A stretch of 64,000 nt of DNA from Agrilactobacillus composti DSM 18527 = JCM 14202 (GTDB lineage Bacteria > Bacillota > Bacilli > Lactobacillales > Lactobacillaceae): NCBI RefSeq assembly GCF_001436375.1, contig NZ_AZGA01000087.1, positions 82,298-146,297 on the forward strand, written 5' to 3'. A program made the translations under genes and the position numbers. The notes under the pieces were generated by a model. It did no database searches, was not told where the DNA came from, and worked only from the letters and a program-made list of their open reading frames with translations. This document shows positions 1 through 6,674 of this stretch, in pieces (within the stretch, counting starts at the first letter, position 1; each line of letters opens with the position of its first letter).

Positions 1-510
1 AGCGGTAATATCTGGCTGTTTCATTTTTGCCATGTCGAACTTGCCCACTTCGATATGCAGTTCTGCTTTAGGCAGGACTGCCCGAAGTCGGCGGATCCAA
101 TTGATGTTGTGCTGGACTTTGCTGACCACCGATGGCGGCAGCCAGCCCGCCGGCTTGGCCCGGTTCAGGAAACGGGGCGGCCGGTATCTGGTGTTACGAT
201 TGCGGCGGCCACGCCGATAAATCCGCCGGGTATCCAGTAATTTTTTCACATCTTGGCGCAAGCTGACTTCACCTTGAAATAAAACTTTATCCTGAGAAGT
301 GACAGCAAGCCCGATATGATGCTGTCCAGAATCTACACCGATTGAGACAAGTTGTTTATAACCAGTTGAGCCAAACAATAGTTGAATAGTGAATGGTTCT
401 TTCTTGATAACTTTAGCTTTACCGGATTGTAATAATTTACGACATTTTTGTTGCTTGCAGGGCATCAGCGGTTCGCCCTGGCGGTTGATCACAAAAACAC
501 GATTCTGCAT
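1..510 (-). CDS. iscB: IscB RNA-guided HNH/RuvC nuclease, N-terminal part (runs off edge)
   Basis: Starts at the ATG at 508-510 and stays open to the window edge (170 codons, same length as the matching part of copy 2, so no net frameshift). It shows the family's N-terminal PLMP motif, the RuvC-I motif SIGVDSGQHHIGLAV, the arginine-rich bridge helix and the RuvC-II motif AELHIEVGKFDM. The HNH and RuvC-III parts lie outside the window. IscB proteins are the transposon-encoded relatives of Cas9 that cut DNA using an omega RNA encoded just upstream. Protein differences from copy 2 are scattered substitutions, including in the bridge helix, so the copies are related but not a fresh duplication. 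Confidence 0.85.
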   Translation of the reverse strand, partial: MQNRVFVINRQGEPLMPCKQQKCRKLLQSGKAKVIKKEPFTIQLLFGSTGYKQLVSIGVDSGQHHIGLAVTSQDKVLFQGEVSLRQDVKKLLDTRRIYRRGRRNRNTRYRPPRFLNRAKPAGWLPPSVVSKVQHNINWIRRLRAVLPKAELHIEVGKFDMAKMKQPDITA

Positions 511-831
511 GATGCCCTCCTTTGATGAAATTTGATTGTCAGGTAGAACATACCTGACCACGGCGTCAAGTTCATCGGACTTGAGTTCATGATGTTACCC
601 TTCGACAAGGTTATCAAAGCTTAATCAATGACTAGCATTGATTTTCTCACGGGTTGACGGTCCCATTGACCTTAGGACTGTTTACAGCGCCCGCACAGAG
701 CTGGGAACTAGGGTATCATTCCCAGGTGTGATCACCAAGATAACGTAGTGCCTCAAAGACACTGAGTCTAGACAACCAGACTCGAAGCAAGTACTTGAAG
801 CCCCTTACTTTAGTGAGGGGTCACGGTTGAC
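511..831 (-). ncRNA. Omega RNA of IscB copy 1
   Basis: The 321 nt between the element's left end and the iscB start are non-coding and match the same-length region of copy 2 almost base for base. The exception is a hairpin at 623-643, where both arms have changed together, and the loop of a hairpin just before the iscB start. Known IscB omega RNAs are encoded in this position and take their guide from host DNA 5' of the left end, here the reverse complement of about 832-847. The exact RNA ends are inferred. Confidence 0.7.
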
Positions 832-832
832 A

Positions 833-919
833 TACATTGGCACTGAATACTATCCACCAACCGGGTTAGAACATCCTACTTATGTGCTAATTAATCCAAA
901 TAAAGCAAAGGAAGTGTAA
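833..919 (+). pseudogene. C-terminal remnant of a gene cut by IscB copy 1
   Basis: From the element boundary an open frame reads YIGTEYYPPTGLEHPTYVLI and ends NPNKAKEV before a TAA at 917-919, six bases before the next gene. It has no start of its own and looks like the last 28 residues of a protein whose front was separated by the insertion. The family is not recognised. A chance open frame of this length is possible. Confidence 0.35.
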
Positions 920-925
920 AACACA

Positions 926-1804
926 ATGGAAGTAAAAAATTGGCAATGGCACCATACTACTTTGGCCACACCAGATTCCGAGGCCCGCGCTAAAGAAGCT
1001 TATCATCTGACTTCTGAACAATTAGGTTATGCTTATGATAAAAACGAGCGGGCCCATGTGGAGTATGATAATCTAACAAAATCTTTTTTACTGGTCTTTA
1101 ATTGTCCGCCGGCGCCTAATCAACGCCTGGATCATAATCCGAGACCCATTACATTCATTATTAAAGATAAAATGATTTTAACCTTTGGGACAGAGGTGGC
1201 TAAAAAAGAATTATCTGATTGTTTGGTTCAAACTGAACCCAAATCAGTTTACGACTTTTTATTGGAAGCTTTATTTATGCTGACAGGTAAATATGTCCCG
1301 GTGGCTGAAACACTGGATATTGAACGCAGACAAGCCAGTGGTAAATTACATCATAAAACCACCCGCAAAGAATTGATCGCACTATCTGATTTAGAGGCAA
1401 ACGCACTCTACATTAGCACTGCTGCTCGGCAAAATACCATTGCCCTTAAGCAAATCAAGGCTTTGATAACCTTTCATGATTTCAGTGAATCTGAAAAAGA
1501 ACGCCTAGAAGATGTCTTGATTGAAGCTACCCAGGTTGTGGAGATGTTGTTATTAACAGAACAAAATCTGAATCAACTGGATGGTTCCTATAATAATGTC
1601 TTGAATAATAATCTGAATGATACCATGAAATTCTTGACGATTTGGTCAATTCTGTTGACAGCGCCAACGATAATTTCCGGTTTCTTTGGCCAAAATGTCA
1701 ATTTACCACTGCAGCACAGTCCTTATGGCTGGCAGTTATCTTTGCTATTTGTGGCGGTTTTGTGGTTTGCGCTGGCAATGATTATTAAGAAATTTATCAA
1801 ATGA
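926..1804 (+). CDS. CorA-like divalent cation channel family protein with variant GQN motif
   Basis: 292 residues: a soluble N-terminal domain, a long helical region (about 130-235) and two C-terminal membrane helices (about 236-256 and 268-288), the CorA/MIT architecture. The pore signature normally reads GMN after the first helix; here it is FFGQN at 253-257, so methionine is replaced by glutamine. The short basic tail KKFIK fits CorA topology. CorA proteins are pentameric Mg2+/Co2+ channels. Family membership is clear from layout; transport specificity is uncertain because the GMN motif is altered. It starts six bases after the remnant at 833-919 and may once have been its operon partner. 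Confidence 0.75.
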   Translation: MEVKNWQWHHTTLATPDSEARAKEAYHLTSEQLGYAYDKNERAHVEYDNLTKSFLLVFNCPPAPNQRLDHNPRPITFIIKDKMILTFGTEVAKKELSDCLVQTEPKSVYDFLLEALFMLTGKYVPVAETLDIERRQASGKLHHKTTRKELIALSDLEANALYISTAARQNTIALKQIKALITFHDFSESEKERLEDVLIEATQVVEMLLLTEQNLNQLDGSYNNVLNNNLNDTMKFLTIWSILLTAPTIISGFFGQNVNLPLQHSPYGWQLSLLFVAVLWFALAMIIKKFIK

Positions 1805-1859
1805 ATTCTGAGAGGAATTACCAGCAAAATTGATGAAATTACATAAGACAGCAGACTAT

Positions 1860-1875
1860 TGTTTCACGTGGAACA
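1860..1875. promoter_or_regulatory. parS: parS centromere-like site (ParB binding)
   Basis: The 16-mer TGTTTCACGTGGAACA matches the conserved ParB/Spo0J site TGTTTCACGTGAAACA with one mismatch. Its reverse complement, TGTTCCACGTGAAACA, is one of the forms I recall from Bacillus. It sits in the intergenic space between two genes and extends as a 20-bp near-palindrome. Such sites cluster around the replication origin. Confidence 0.75.
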
Positions 1876-1904
1876 ATAAGGATAAGAAATTGAAGTGAGT
1901 AGTT

Positions 1905-2492
1905 ATGTCCGTAAAAAATCCTGAGAACCATTTACAGGTCAAGAATCGTGAGGGCTTACGTACCTGGCTCAAACATCATGCCAATACAGCAAATGAGTGC
2001 TGGGTTGATGTGACCCGGGGTATTCCTAAGGATACGCAGACGTTTTGGTATGTGGACGCAGTGGAAGAAGCGCTGTGCTTTGGCTGGATCGATAGTACCT
2101 ATAAGGTTATCGTACCCGGACAGCCAGCATCTCAACGGCTGGTTCCTAGAAATCCCCATAGTCAGTGGTCCGAGTTAAATAAACAGCGTTGTCGGCGGCT
2201 GATTCGACTAGGCAAAATGACCCCAGCGGGGGCCCGCTTGTTGCCAGATTTAGATCCAGGTCAGTTTAAAATTGATCCCAAAATTATCAATGCCTTAAAG
2301 CGCCAACCAAAGGCGTGGGCGTTCTTTCAGACTTGTCCGCCGCTGTACCGACGGGTGCGTTGCGATACGATTCAAATCAAGAAACGGGATACCAAGTTAT
2401 TTCAGGCCCGGTTAGCGAAGTTTGTAGCAGCCTGTGCACAACAAAAACTGATAGGGCAGTGGGATGATGGGGGTCGATTAATGGCAAATTGA
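1905..2492 (+). CDS. YdeI/OmpD-associated family protein
   Basis: 195 residues. The conserved block WVDVTRGIP, then YVDAVEEALCFGWIDS, PRNPHSQWSELNKQR and GKMTPAG is typical of the YdeI/OmpD-associated family, sometimes annotated as bacteriocin-protection proteins. The C-terminal third carries the usual Lys/Arg-rich helices. Biochemical function of the family is poorly defined. No signal peptide or membrane segment, so it is cytoplasmic. The ATG at 1905 follows the parS site by 30 bases and is the only sensible start. It appears to be a single-gene unit. Confidence 0.75.
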   Translation: MSVKNPENHLQVKNREGLRTWLKHHANTANECWVDVTRGIPKDTQTFWYVDAVEEALCFGWIDSTYKVIVPGQPASQRLVPRNPHSQWSELNKQRCRRLIRLGKMTPAGARLLPDLDPGQFKIDPKIINALKRQPKAWAFFQTCPPLYRRVRCDTIQIKKRDTKLFQARLAKFVAACAQQKLIGQWDDGGRLMAN

Positions 2493-2529
2493 ATGATAGT
2501 TAAAATCTTTAAATCCACGGAGTGTGTGT

Positions 2530-2816
2530 ATGGATAAAACCAAAAAATATTTATGGCATTCAACCAACCCAGTATCAATAGACTCATTAGCATGGTGCCG
2601 CAGCAACCAATTATTTTAGCAGATACTATTGCCGATAATATCTTTTTAGAGACAGCTTCTTTTGCAAATCCTGAAATAGCTAGCTTCTATAAAAAATGGG
2701 TCGCTAGATTTCCCCAACAGGCTCAAACCCAAATTGGCACACCCCAGGGGTATAGTTTATCGGGCGGCGAAAAACAAGTGCTCAATATTTTGCGATGCCT
2801 CGCTGCTGACCCATGA
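2530..2816 (+). pseudogene. ABC exporter ATPase fragment (remnant 1)
   Basis: From 2553 an open frame carries an ABC nucleotide-binding domain from the Q-loop (MVPQQPIILADTIADNIFL) to the signature (YSLSGGEKQVLNILRCLAADP) and stops where the Walker B motif should follow. Walker A and the membrane domain are missing. A short start (ATG 2530) runs in another frame, so there is at least one frameshift or deletion. It abuts the start of the next ABC gene, which suggests it is what remains of the first gene of a two-gene ABC exporter. Confidence 0.65.
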
Positions 2817-3178
2817 CCTCAACTAAATCTGAAATATTTCGGAAAATTTGGGCCGCAAACCCAGCTCGAAAAACAGCGATTTTGCTGATTACCTTGCTAC
2901 GATCAGCAATGCTGCTATTACCACCTTTATTGACGAAATATATGATTCAATACGTGTTGCCGACTAAAAACTTTAGCAGTTTGGTAGCCCTGTCCGCAGG
3001 GTTAGTCGGCATCCCTGTGCTGACTTGTGGCCTGATCATCTTGGATTTGGTACTGTCATCATTTGTGATAAAAAATGGCAAACAATTGAGAATAGCCTAT
3101 TTTAAGCGGGTACTGGCACTGGAAACAGACCAACACTTCAGCATAAAGGATATTGTCCACCGGCTACTTGGTCAATGA
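2813..3178 (+). pseudogene. ABC exporter membrane domain, N-terminal fragment (remnant 2)
   Basis: 121 codons encoding the start of an ABC exporter membrane domain: a short cytoplasmic lead, a first hydrophobic helix (about 20-48), a second (about 53-85) and the elbow region leading to HFSIKDIVHRLLG. The frame ends at the border of the TnpB element. The rest of the membrane domain and the first half of its ATPase are absent; a C-terminal ATPase piece lies beyond the TnpB element (4739-4993). Best read as the second half-transporter gene, disrupted by the insertion and by deletion. Confidence 0.65.
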
Positions 3179-3420
3179 TTCTCGGCACTAAAGTACCGAG
3201 TTTGTCTCTCACCACCAAGTGGCGAGGGCATCTGGATAGATACCTTTAGACTTACGCCTAACGCTATGTGGTCTAACAACCTTCCGGTCTCCCACGTAGT
3301 TTGCGTGTGATAAGCACGCGCTGTGTTGGCGTTACTTACTGCTGGGTCTTACTTATCTAAGGGTCCCAACAGCCCGATGATTGACTTCACCGGCAATTGA
3401 ACAGGTTTACCCGTTCGCAC
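3179..3420 (-). ncRNA. Right-end (omega/re) RNA of TnpB
   Basis: The 230 bases downstream of the tnpB stop are non-coding and contain several strong hairpins, ending with the stem at 3180-3199. TnpB guide RNAs are made from the 3' end of the gene and the element's right end, and take the guide from host DNA immediately beyond it, here roughly the reverse complement of 3160-3178. Presence is inferred from position and folding; the ends are not exact. Confidence 0.55.
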
Positions 3421-4654
3421 TTTTTTTGAGTTTGGGCTTTTTCACACCAGCGACATATTGGGTACCCAGGTATTGAATGTTTATGGCACCTACCCGGTCG
3501 TCATTTGATTGGTAACCGCAGGTTGAACATTGGTAGGCATGCAGTTGGCGCTTACGGTTCGTCTTCTTGATCTCGCTACAGTGAGGGCAGCGTTGACTGG
3601 TATATGCCGCACTGACAGTAATGACTGCAGCACCTGCCTGGATAGCTTTGTAGGTCAACAGTTGTTCCAGCTGGTAAAATGCCCAAGATACTTTCTCATA
3701 GCGTTTATCTTTGACCGTCTTTTCTGTGGCAAAGCGAACATTAACTAGATCTTCTAAAACAAATAAGGTATTTGGTCCGTATTTAGCAACAAGTGTCTTA
3801 GACAACTGATGGTTGAGATCAGTCATCCAGCGGTTCTCTCTATTGCCGATTTGACGGATACGCCGTTTGGAATTTCTGGTATTGTGCCTTTGCAAACTAG
3901 TCCGCAGAGCTTTGTAGTGGTGCCGCTTACGGTTGATGGCTTGACCGTTGAAAAACGTCGTTTTTCCCTGCTCATCATAAGCGGTGACTAATTGCCGGAT
4001 CCCCCGGTCAAGTCCCACAACGTGCTGCATATCAGTACGGGCCAATTCAGGGAATTTCTTATTGACCACAATGTGTAAAAACCAATTGGGACCAGACTTT
4101 ATTAACTTCGCCCCGCCAAATTCCCAGGTGCCATCCAGATATTGTTCAAAGCCAGTTTTTAACACAAAACGAGCTTTCACCCGGCCTTGAAGCGTATTGA
4201 TGGACAACTTTTCACCATTTGCGACGATAGACCAATCCCGATTACGAACTAAGTCAGCTTGTGGGCGCTTGAAACGGATTGGTTTCCAAAGCCAGTTCAG
4301 GTCTCTGGGAACTTTTAGATAAATTTCTTTGCCCCTTTTGTCCTTTCTACCCGTAGGGTAAGCCATAGGTTTGCGTCGCAGCTGCGTCTGAACGGTTTTA
4401 TAACGGGCAACCGTCGTTTTGATCGCAGAGATGGCCAGTTGTGATTTCAGCCCAAAGCGTTGCCGTAAGTCTCGATAAAGCTTTTTGTGAATTTTGAGGA
4501 CACTCAATTCAAAACTATTGTTAAAAATGTACTCAGAAACATGATTGCAGGCTAAGCGATATTGTTCACTGGTCTCCTGAAATTTAGCAGCATCCGTAGC
4601 GTTATCCAACTTAAGTTTAGCTTTGACCGTCAGACTCAACAGCATTTTGAACAC
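3407..4654 (-). CDS. tnpB: TnpB RNA-guided RuvC nuclease
   Basis: 415 residues, normal length for TnpB. RuvC residues are all visible: Asp216 in GLDRGIR, Glu301 in VLEDL, Asp386 in NDDRVGA. A four-cysteine zinc ribbon lies between the last two (Cys356, Cys359, Cys376, Cys379). The basic C-terminus GVKKPKLKKSANG is typical. The start is a GTG at 4654, five bases after AAGGAG; the ATG three codons on is too far from that site. TnpB proteins cut DNA next to a short target-adjacent motif using the right-end RNA, favouring retention of the element. The frame is intact, so the nuclease is probably functional. Confidence 0.9.
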   Translation of the reverse strand: MFKMLLSLTVKAKLKLDNATDAAKFQETSEQYRLACNHVSEYIFNNSFELSVLKIHKKLYRDLRQRFGLKSQLAISAIKTTVARYKTVQTQLRRKPMAYPTGRKDKRGKEIYLKVPRDLNWLWKPIRFKRPQADLVRNRDWSIVANGEKLSINTLQGRVKARFVLKTGFEQYLDGTWEFGGAKLIKSGPNWFLHIVVNKKFPELARTDMQHVVGLDRGIRQLVTAYDEQGKTTFFNGQAINRKRHHYKALRTSLQRHNTRNSKRRIRQIGNRENRWMTDLNHQLSKTLVAKYGPNTLFVLEDLVNVRFATEKTVKDKRYEKVSWAFYQLEQLLTYKAIQAGAAVITVSAAYTSQRCPHCSEIKKTNRKRQLHAYQCSTCGYQSNDDRVGAINIQYLGTQYVAGVKKPKLKKSANG

Positions 4655-4738
4655 CTACTCTCCTTATAGTTATTATAACTTATATAACAACCACAAAGAA
4701 AGAATCGTGCTCAAAATATACACACATTTATAAATTGT

Positions 4739-4993
4739 TTGAGTTCTTCAAATCCAATCGGAATTCCTCACAGGATTGAAATCCCGTGTTTCCTTTCCGA
4801 TATTTTCATGAACTATGCCCTAGAAAAAGAAATTGTAAAAACCATCTGCGCATATATGGCCCAAGGCGTGGTCATCCTAGTTTCTCACCGACCCAATGAG
4901 CTTGTGGGGATTAATCGGTATATCCATATAGCAGGTTCAGGCGCAGATCAAAAGCAATTGGTTTGGCAAGAAGTAGATCAGTCGATGTTTTGA
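4739..4993 (+). pseudogene. ABC exporter ATPase, C-terminal fragment (remnant 3)
   Basis: From about 4800 the frame reads NYALEKEIVKTICAYMAQGV, then VILVSHRPNELVGINRYIHI: the helix after the D-loop and the H-loop histidine region of an ABC ATPase. The first 20 codons of the open frame are probably not original. No Walker A, signature or Walker B precede it. It fits as the C-terminus of the same half-transporter whose membrane domain begins at 2813, leaving the TnpB element where the middle should be. Followed by a strong terminator. Confidence 0.6.
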
Positions 4994-5004
4994 TAGGTAT
5001 AGCA

Positions 5005-5060
5005 AAACGCTGCAGTATTTAGACTAGAAGTCTAAGCACTGCAGCGTTTATTTTTATTTT
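5005..5060 (+). terminator. Rho-independent terminator after the ABC remnants
   Basis: Perfect 12-bp stem AAACGCTGCAGT / ACTGCAGCGTTT with an inner AGACT/AGTCT stem, followed by a T-rich tract. Confidence 0.85.
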
Positions 5061-5209
5061 AAGAAGCTGGTGCGTATCAATAGGTATATGAGTGTTGAAT
5101 TGGTAAATGTTCGCATGCTTTGACAAAAAATTGGCTAGGACTATCTTTGAATTTTCAAAAGTATGGCTAGACAAAATCTTCATAAAATTAGGAAGCATGT
5201 GTTTTTCAG

Positions 5210-5581
5210 TTAATTCATTTTCTTATTAAGCGCGTGGTTTTCAACGTGATAGGCCCGCAGCAGATAGAGCACTACGACTAGCAGCGCAAAGCCATACTTG
5301 TATAAGCGAAACTGGAGTATTAGATAGTGAACGGGAAAGATGGCTTCACAAATTAATAGAGTAATGAGCCCCATTTTCATACTTTGAAGATAAATTGGCG
5401 TAGTTCTCTCGTCTTGCTTGCCAATTTTCTTAACCAGTATCCAAGATGACCCAAGTGTAAATAGTACCATTAGTGTAGCGACACCAATAAAAATATTAAA
5501 ATGCGTTTGGTTTTGTTCAACCCATTGTTTGATAGGAAAGAAAAGCCAATCTGGAATATCAGATATTGAATGAATTTTCAT
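5210..5581 (-). CDS. Small membrane protein paired with an XRE regulator
   Basis: 123 residues with an N-terminal amphipathic part and about four membrane helices (near 28-52, 68-88 and a hydrophobic stretch 89-112 that may be one or two helices). No family is recognised. Its ATG overlaps the stop of the upstream HTH gene by four bases (ATGA), so the two are translationally coupled. Small XRE regulator plus membrane protein pairs of this layout are common in Firmicutes; the role of this one is unknown. Confidence 0.6.
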   Translation of the reverse strand: MKIHSISDIPDWLFFPIKQWVEQNQTHFNIFIGVATLMVLFTLGSSWILVKKIGKQDERTTPIYLQSMKMGLITLLICEAIFPVHYLILQFRLYKYGFALLVVVLYLLRAYHVENHALNKKMN

Positions 5582-5817
5582 TTCTTGTTTCCCTCTTTCT
5601 TATAGGTAAACATATCGGTAATTGGAACGCCAAAATAGTTCGCGAGTCGAAATGCTAGTTTTAATGATGGTGAATAATTTCCTTTTTCCATGATTAAAAT
5701 GGTTTGTTTGGAAACGCCAACTGCTTTGGCTAACTCAGTTTGAGATAATCTTCGAAGTACACGGTATTCATAGACTTTATTATCGATCCGTTCATCCTCT
5801 TCTTTAGCATGACTCAT
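5578..5817 (-). CDS. XRE-family HTH transcriptional regulator (small)
   Basis: 79 residues, essentially one helix-turn-helix domain: RVLRRLSQTELAKAVGVSKQTILIMEKGNYSPSL, followed by the usual LAFRLANYFGVPITDMF. Proteins of this size and pattern (YozG-like) bind DNA as dimers. The N-terminal charged leader MSHAKEEDERI is longer than usual. It is the first gene of a two-gene unit with the membrane protein at 5210-5581; the AT-rich sequence upstream (5818-5930) holds its promoter and a large inverted repeat. Confidence 0.85.
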   Translation of the reverse strand: MSHAKEEDERIDNKVYEYRVLRRLSQTELAKAVGVSKQTILIMEKGNYSPSLKLAFRLANYFGVPITDMFTYKKEGNKK

Positions 5818-5883
5818 GTGATTACATCCCTATATTCAAATTTGTGGTCGACTACTTTACATTTTAAAGATATTTTAAATCAA

Positions 5884-5930
5884 ACCATCCAAAAAATAAA
5901 GTTTATTTTACTTTTTGGATGGTATTTTTT
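5884..5930. terminator. Large AT-rich inverted repeat between divergent genes
   Basis: ACCATCCAAAAA and TTTTTGGATGGT pair across a loop that is itself AT-rich and partly self-complementary, followed by a run of T on the plus strand. It could terminate plus-strand transcription or act as a cis site for the XRE gene at 5578-5817; no gene on the plus strand reads into it. The rest of 5931-6045 shows no gene. Confidence 0.4.
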
Positions 5931-6045
5931 GTTGCGGTGGTCTAACAACATGGTAATTGCTTGGTTTGAATAATATGATCCGGTTACTTGCCTTAAATAG
6001 GCAATGGTTATTTAAGCTAATTTGTTTGTTATAAGTTTACTAAGG

Positions 6046-6070
6046 AATCTGTTTACTATGGAAACAGATT
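6046..6070. promoter_or_regulatory. MarR operator 1 (autoregulatory)
   Basis: 25-bp inverted repeat AATCTGTTT-ACTATGG-AAACAGATT directly upstream of the MarR gene. Its core CTGTTT-N7-AAACAG with central TATG recurs at 6603-6621 before the exporter gene, so both promoters are probably read by the same regulator. Confidence 0.75.
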
Positions 6071-6115
6071 GTATTACAATGAATTAGAAACCTAATTTAG
6101 AATCGAGGGGTCATT

Positions 6116-6583
6116 TTGAAAAAAGAGACGTTATCAGAGCTAAGCGACATATTCTTGAGAATCGTAAATCGCTATAATGAAATTGAAAAAACGCCATACA
6201 ATTACGGAACAGATACGCGGTTACATCCATCAGAAACACATACAATTGAATTCATTGGCAATAATCCAAACATTAATGTAACAAAACTAGCTGGTCTTTT
6301 AGGCATTACTAAAGGTGCTGTCTCTAAGCGCATCCAGCAGTTAAGAAAAACTGGGCTTGTGACGAAGTCTGTATCTCCGGAAACTGAAAATGAAGTGGTT
6401 CTTAACCTAACGGATAAGGGTATTCAGGTTTACAAAGCCCATGCGGCATATTCAAAGCGTTTAAACAGACGCATTGCGGCACTATATGCTGATCTGCCTG
6501 ATGAAATGATTGCTACGCTTGAAGAAATAGGTAATGAGACAGATAAAATATTTTTAGAAATAGCGACAGAAAGAAAAAAATAG
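6116..6583 (+). CDS. MarR-family transcriptional regulator
   Basis: 155 residues with a winged helix: TKLAGLLGITKGAVSKRIQQLRKTGLV for the recognition part, then a wing and LTDKGIQVYKAH, flanked by N- and C-terminal dimerisation helices, all typical of MarR. Start is TTG at 6116, preceded by a GAGGGG ribosome site. Two matching palindromic operators, one in its own promoter and one before the downstream exporter, show what it controls. It is most likely a repressor released by a compound that the exporter removes; the ligand cannot be told. Confidence 0.9.
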   Translation: MKKETLSELSDIFLRIVNRYNEIEKTPYNYGTDTRLHPSETHTIEFIGNNPNINVTKLAGLLGITKGAVSKRIQQLRKTGLVTKSVSPETENEVVLNLTDKGIQVYKAHAAYSKRLNRRIAALYADLPDEMIATLEEIGNETDKIFLEIATERKK

Positions 6584-6602
6584 CAATATTTTTTTATTCT
6601 AT

Positions 6603-6621
6603 CTGTTTCCTATGTAAACAG
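6603..6621. promoter_or_regulatory. MarR operator 2 (exporter promoter)
   Basis: CTGTTT-CCTATGT-AAACAG, same half-sites, spacing and central TATG as operator 1, placed between the MarR stop and the exporter start. Confidence 0.75.
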
Positions 6622-6674
6622 TTAACCAATAAAACATAATGCGGAATTAAAAGACTAAGGAGTTGTTAAACAAC

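Larger units (their letters stand above)
1..831 (-). mobile_element. IscB element, copy 1 (partial, left end at 831)
   Basis: Minus-strand copy of the element seen complete at 19616-21300. Near identity with that copy starts sharply at 831 and runs to the window edge. It comprises an omega RNA region of 321 nt and the first 170 codons of iscB. No tnpA transposase is present. The flank beyond 831 differs from the flank of copy 2, so 831 is the element's left end. The insertion cuts off the tail of a coding frame that survives at 833-919. Confidence 0.8.
3179..4735 (-). mobile_element. TnpB-bearing IS605-type element (no TnpA)
   Basis: A single tnpB gene flanked by structured non-coding DNA, inserted inside remains of an ABC exporter. 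On the tnpB 3' side a hairpin CTCGGCACT/AGTACCGAG (3180-3199) marks the right end. The left end is not precisely visible but must lie between the tnpB start (4654) and the ABC fragment that resumes near 4790. No transposase is encoded, so the element can only move with a TnpA supplied elsewhere. Confidence 0.6.

Noticed and set aside
3179-3406. rRNA or tRNA fragment in the hairpin-rich region after tnpB
   Set aside because: No cloverleaf or conserved rRNA stretch can be made; position and folding fit a TnpB right-end RNA.
4770-4800. GGATTGAAATCC-type sequence, reminiscent of a CRISPR repeat end
   Set aside because: It occurs once, with no regularly spaced copies, so it is not an array.
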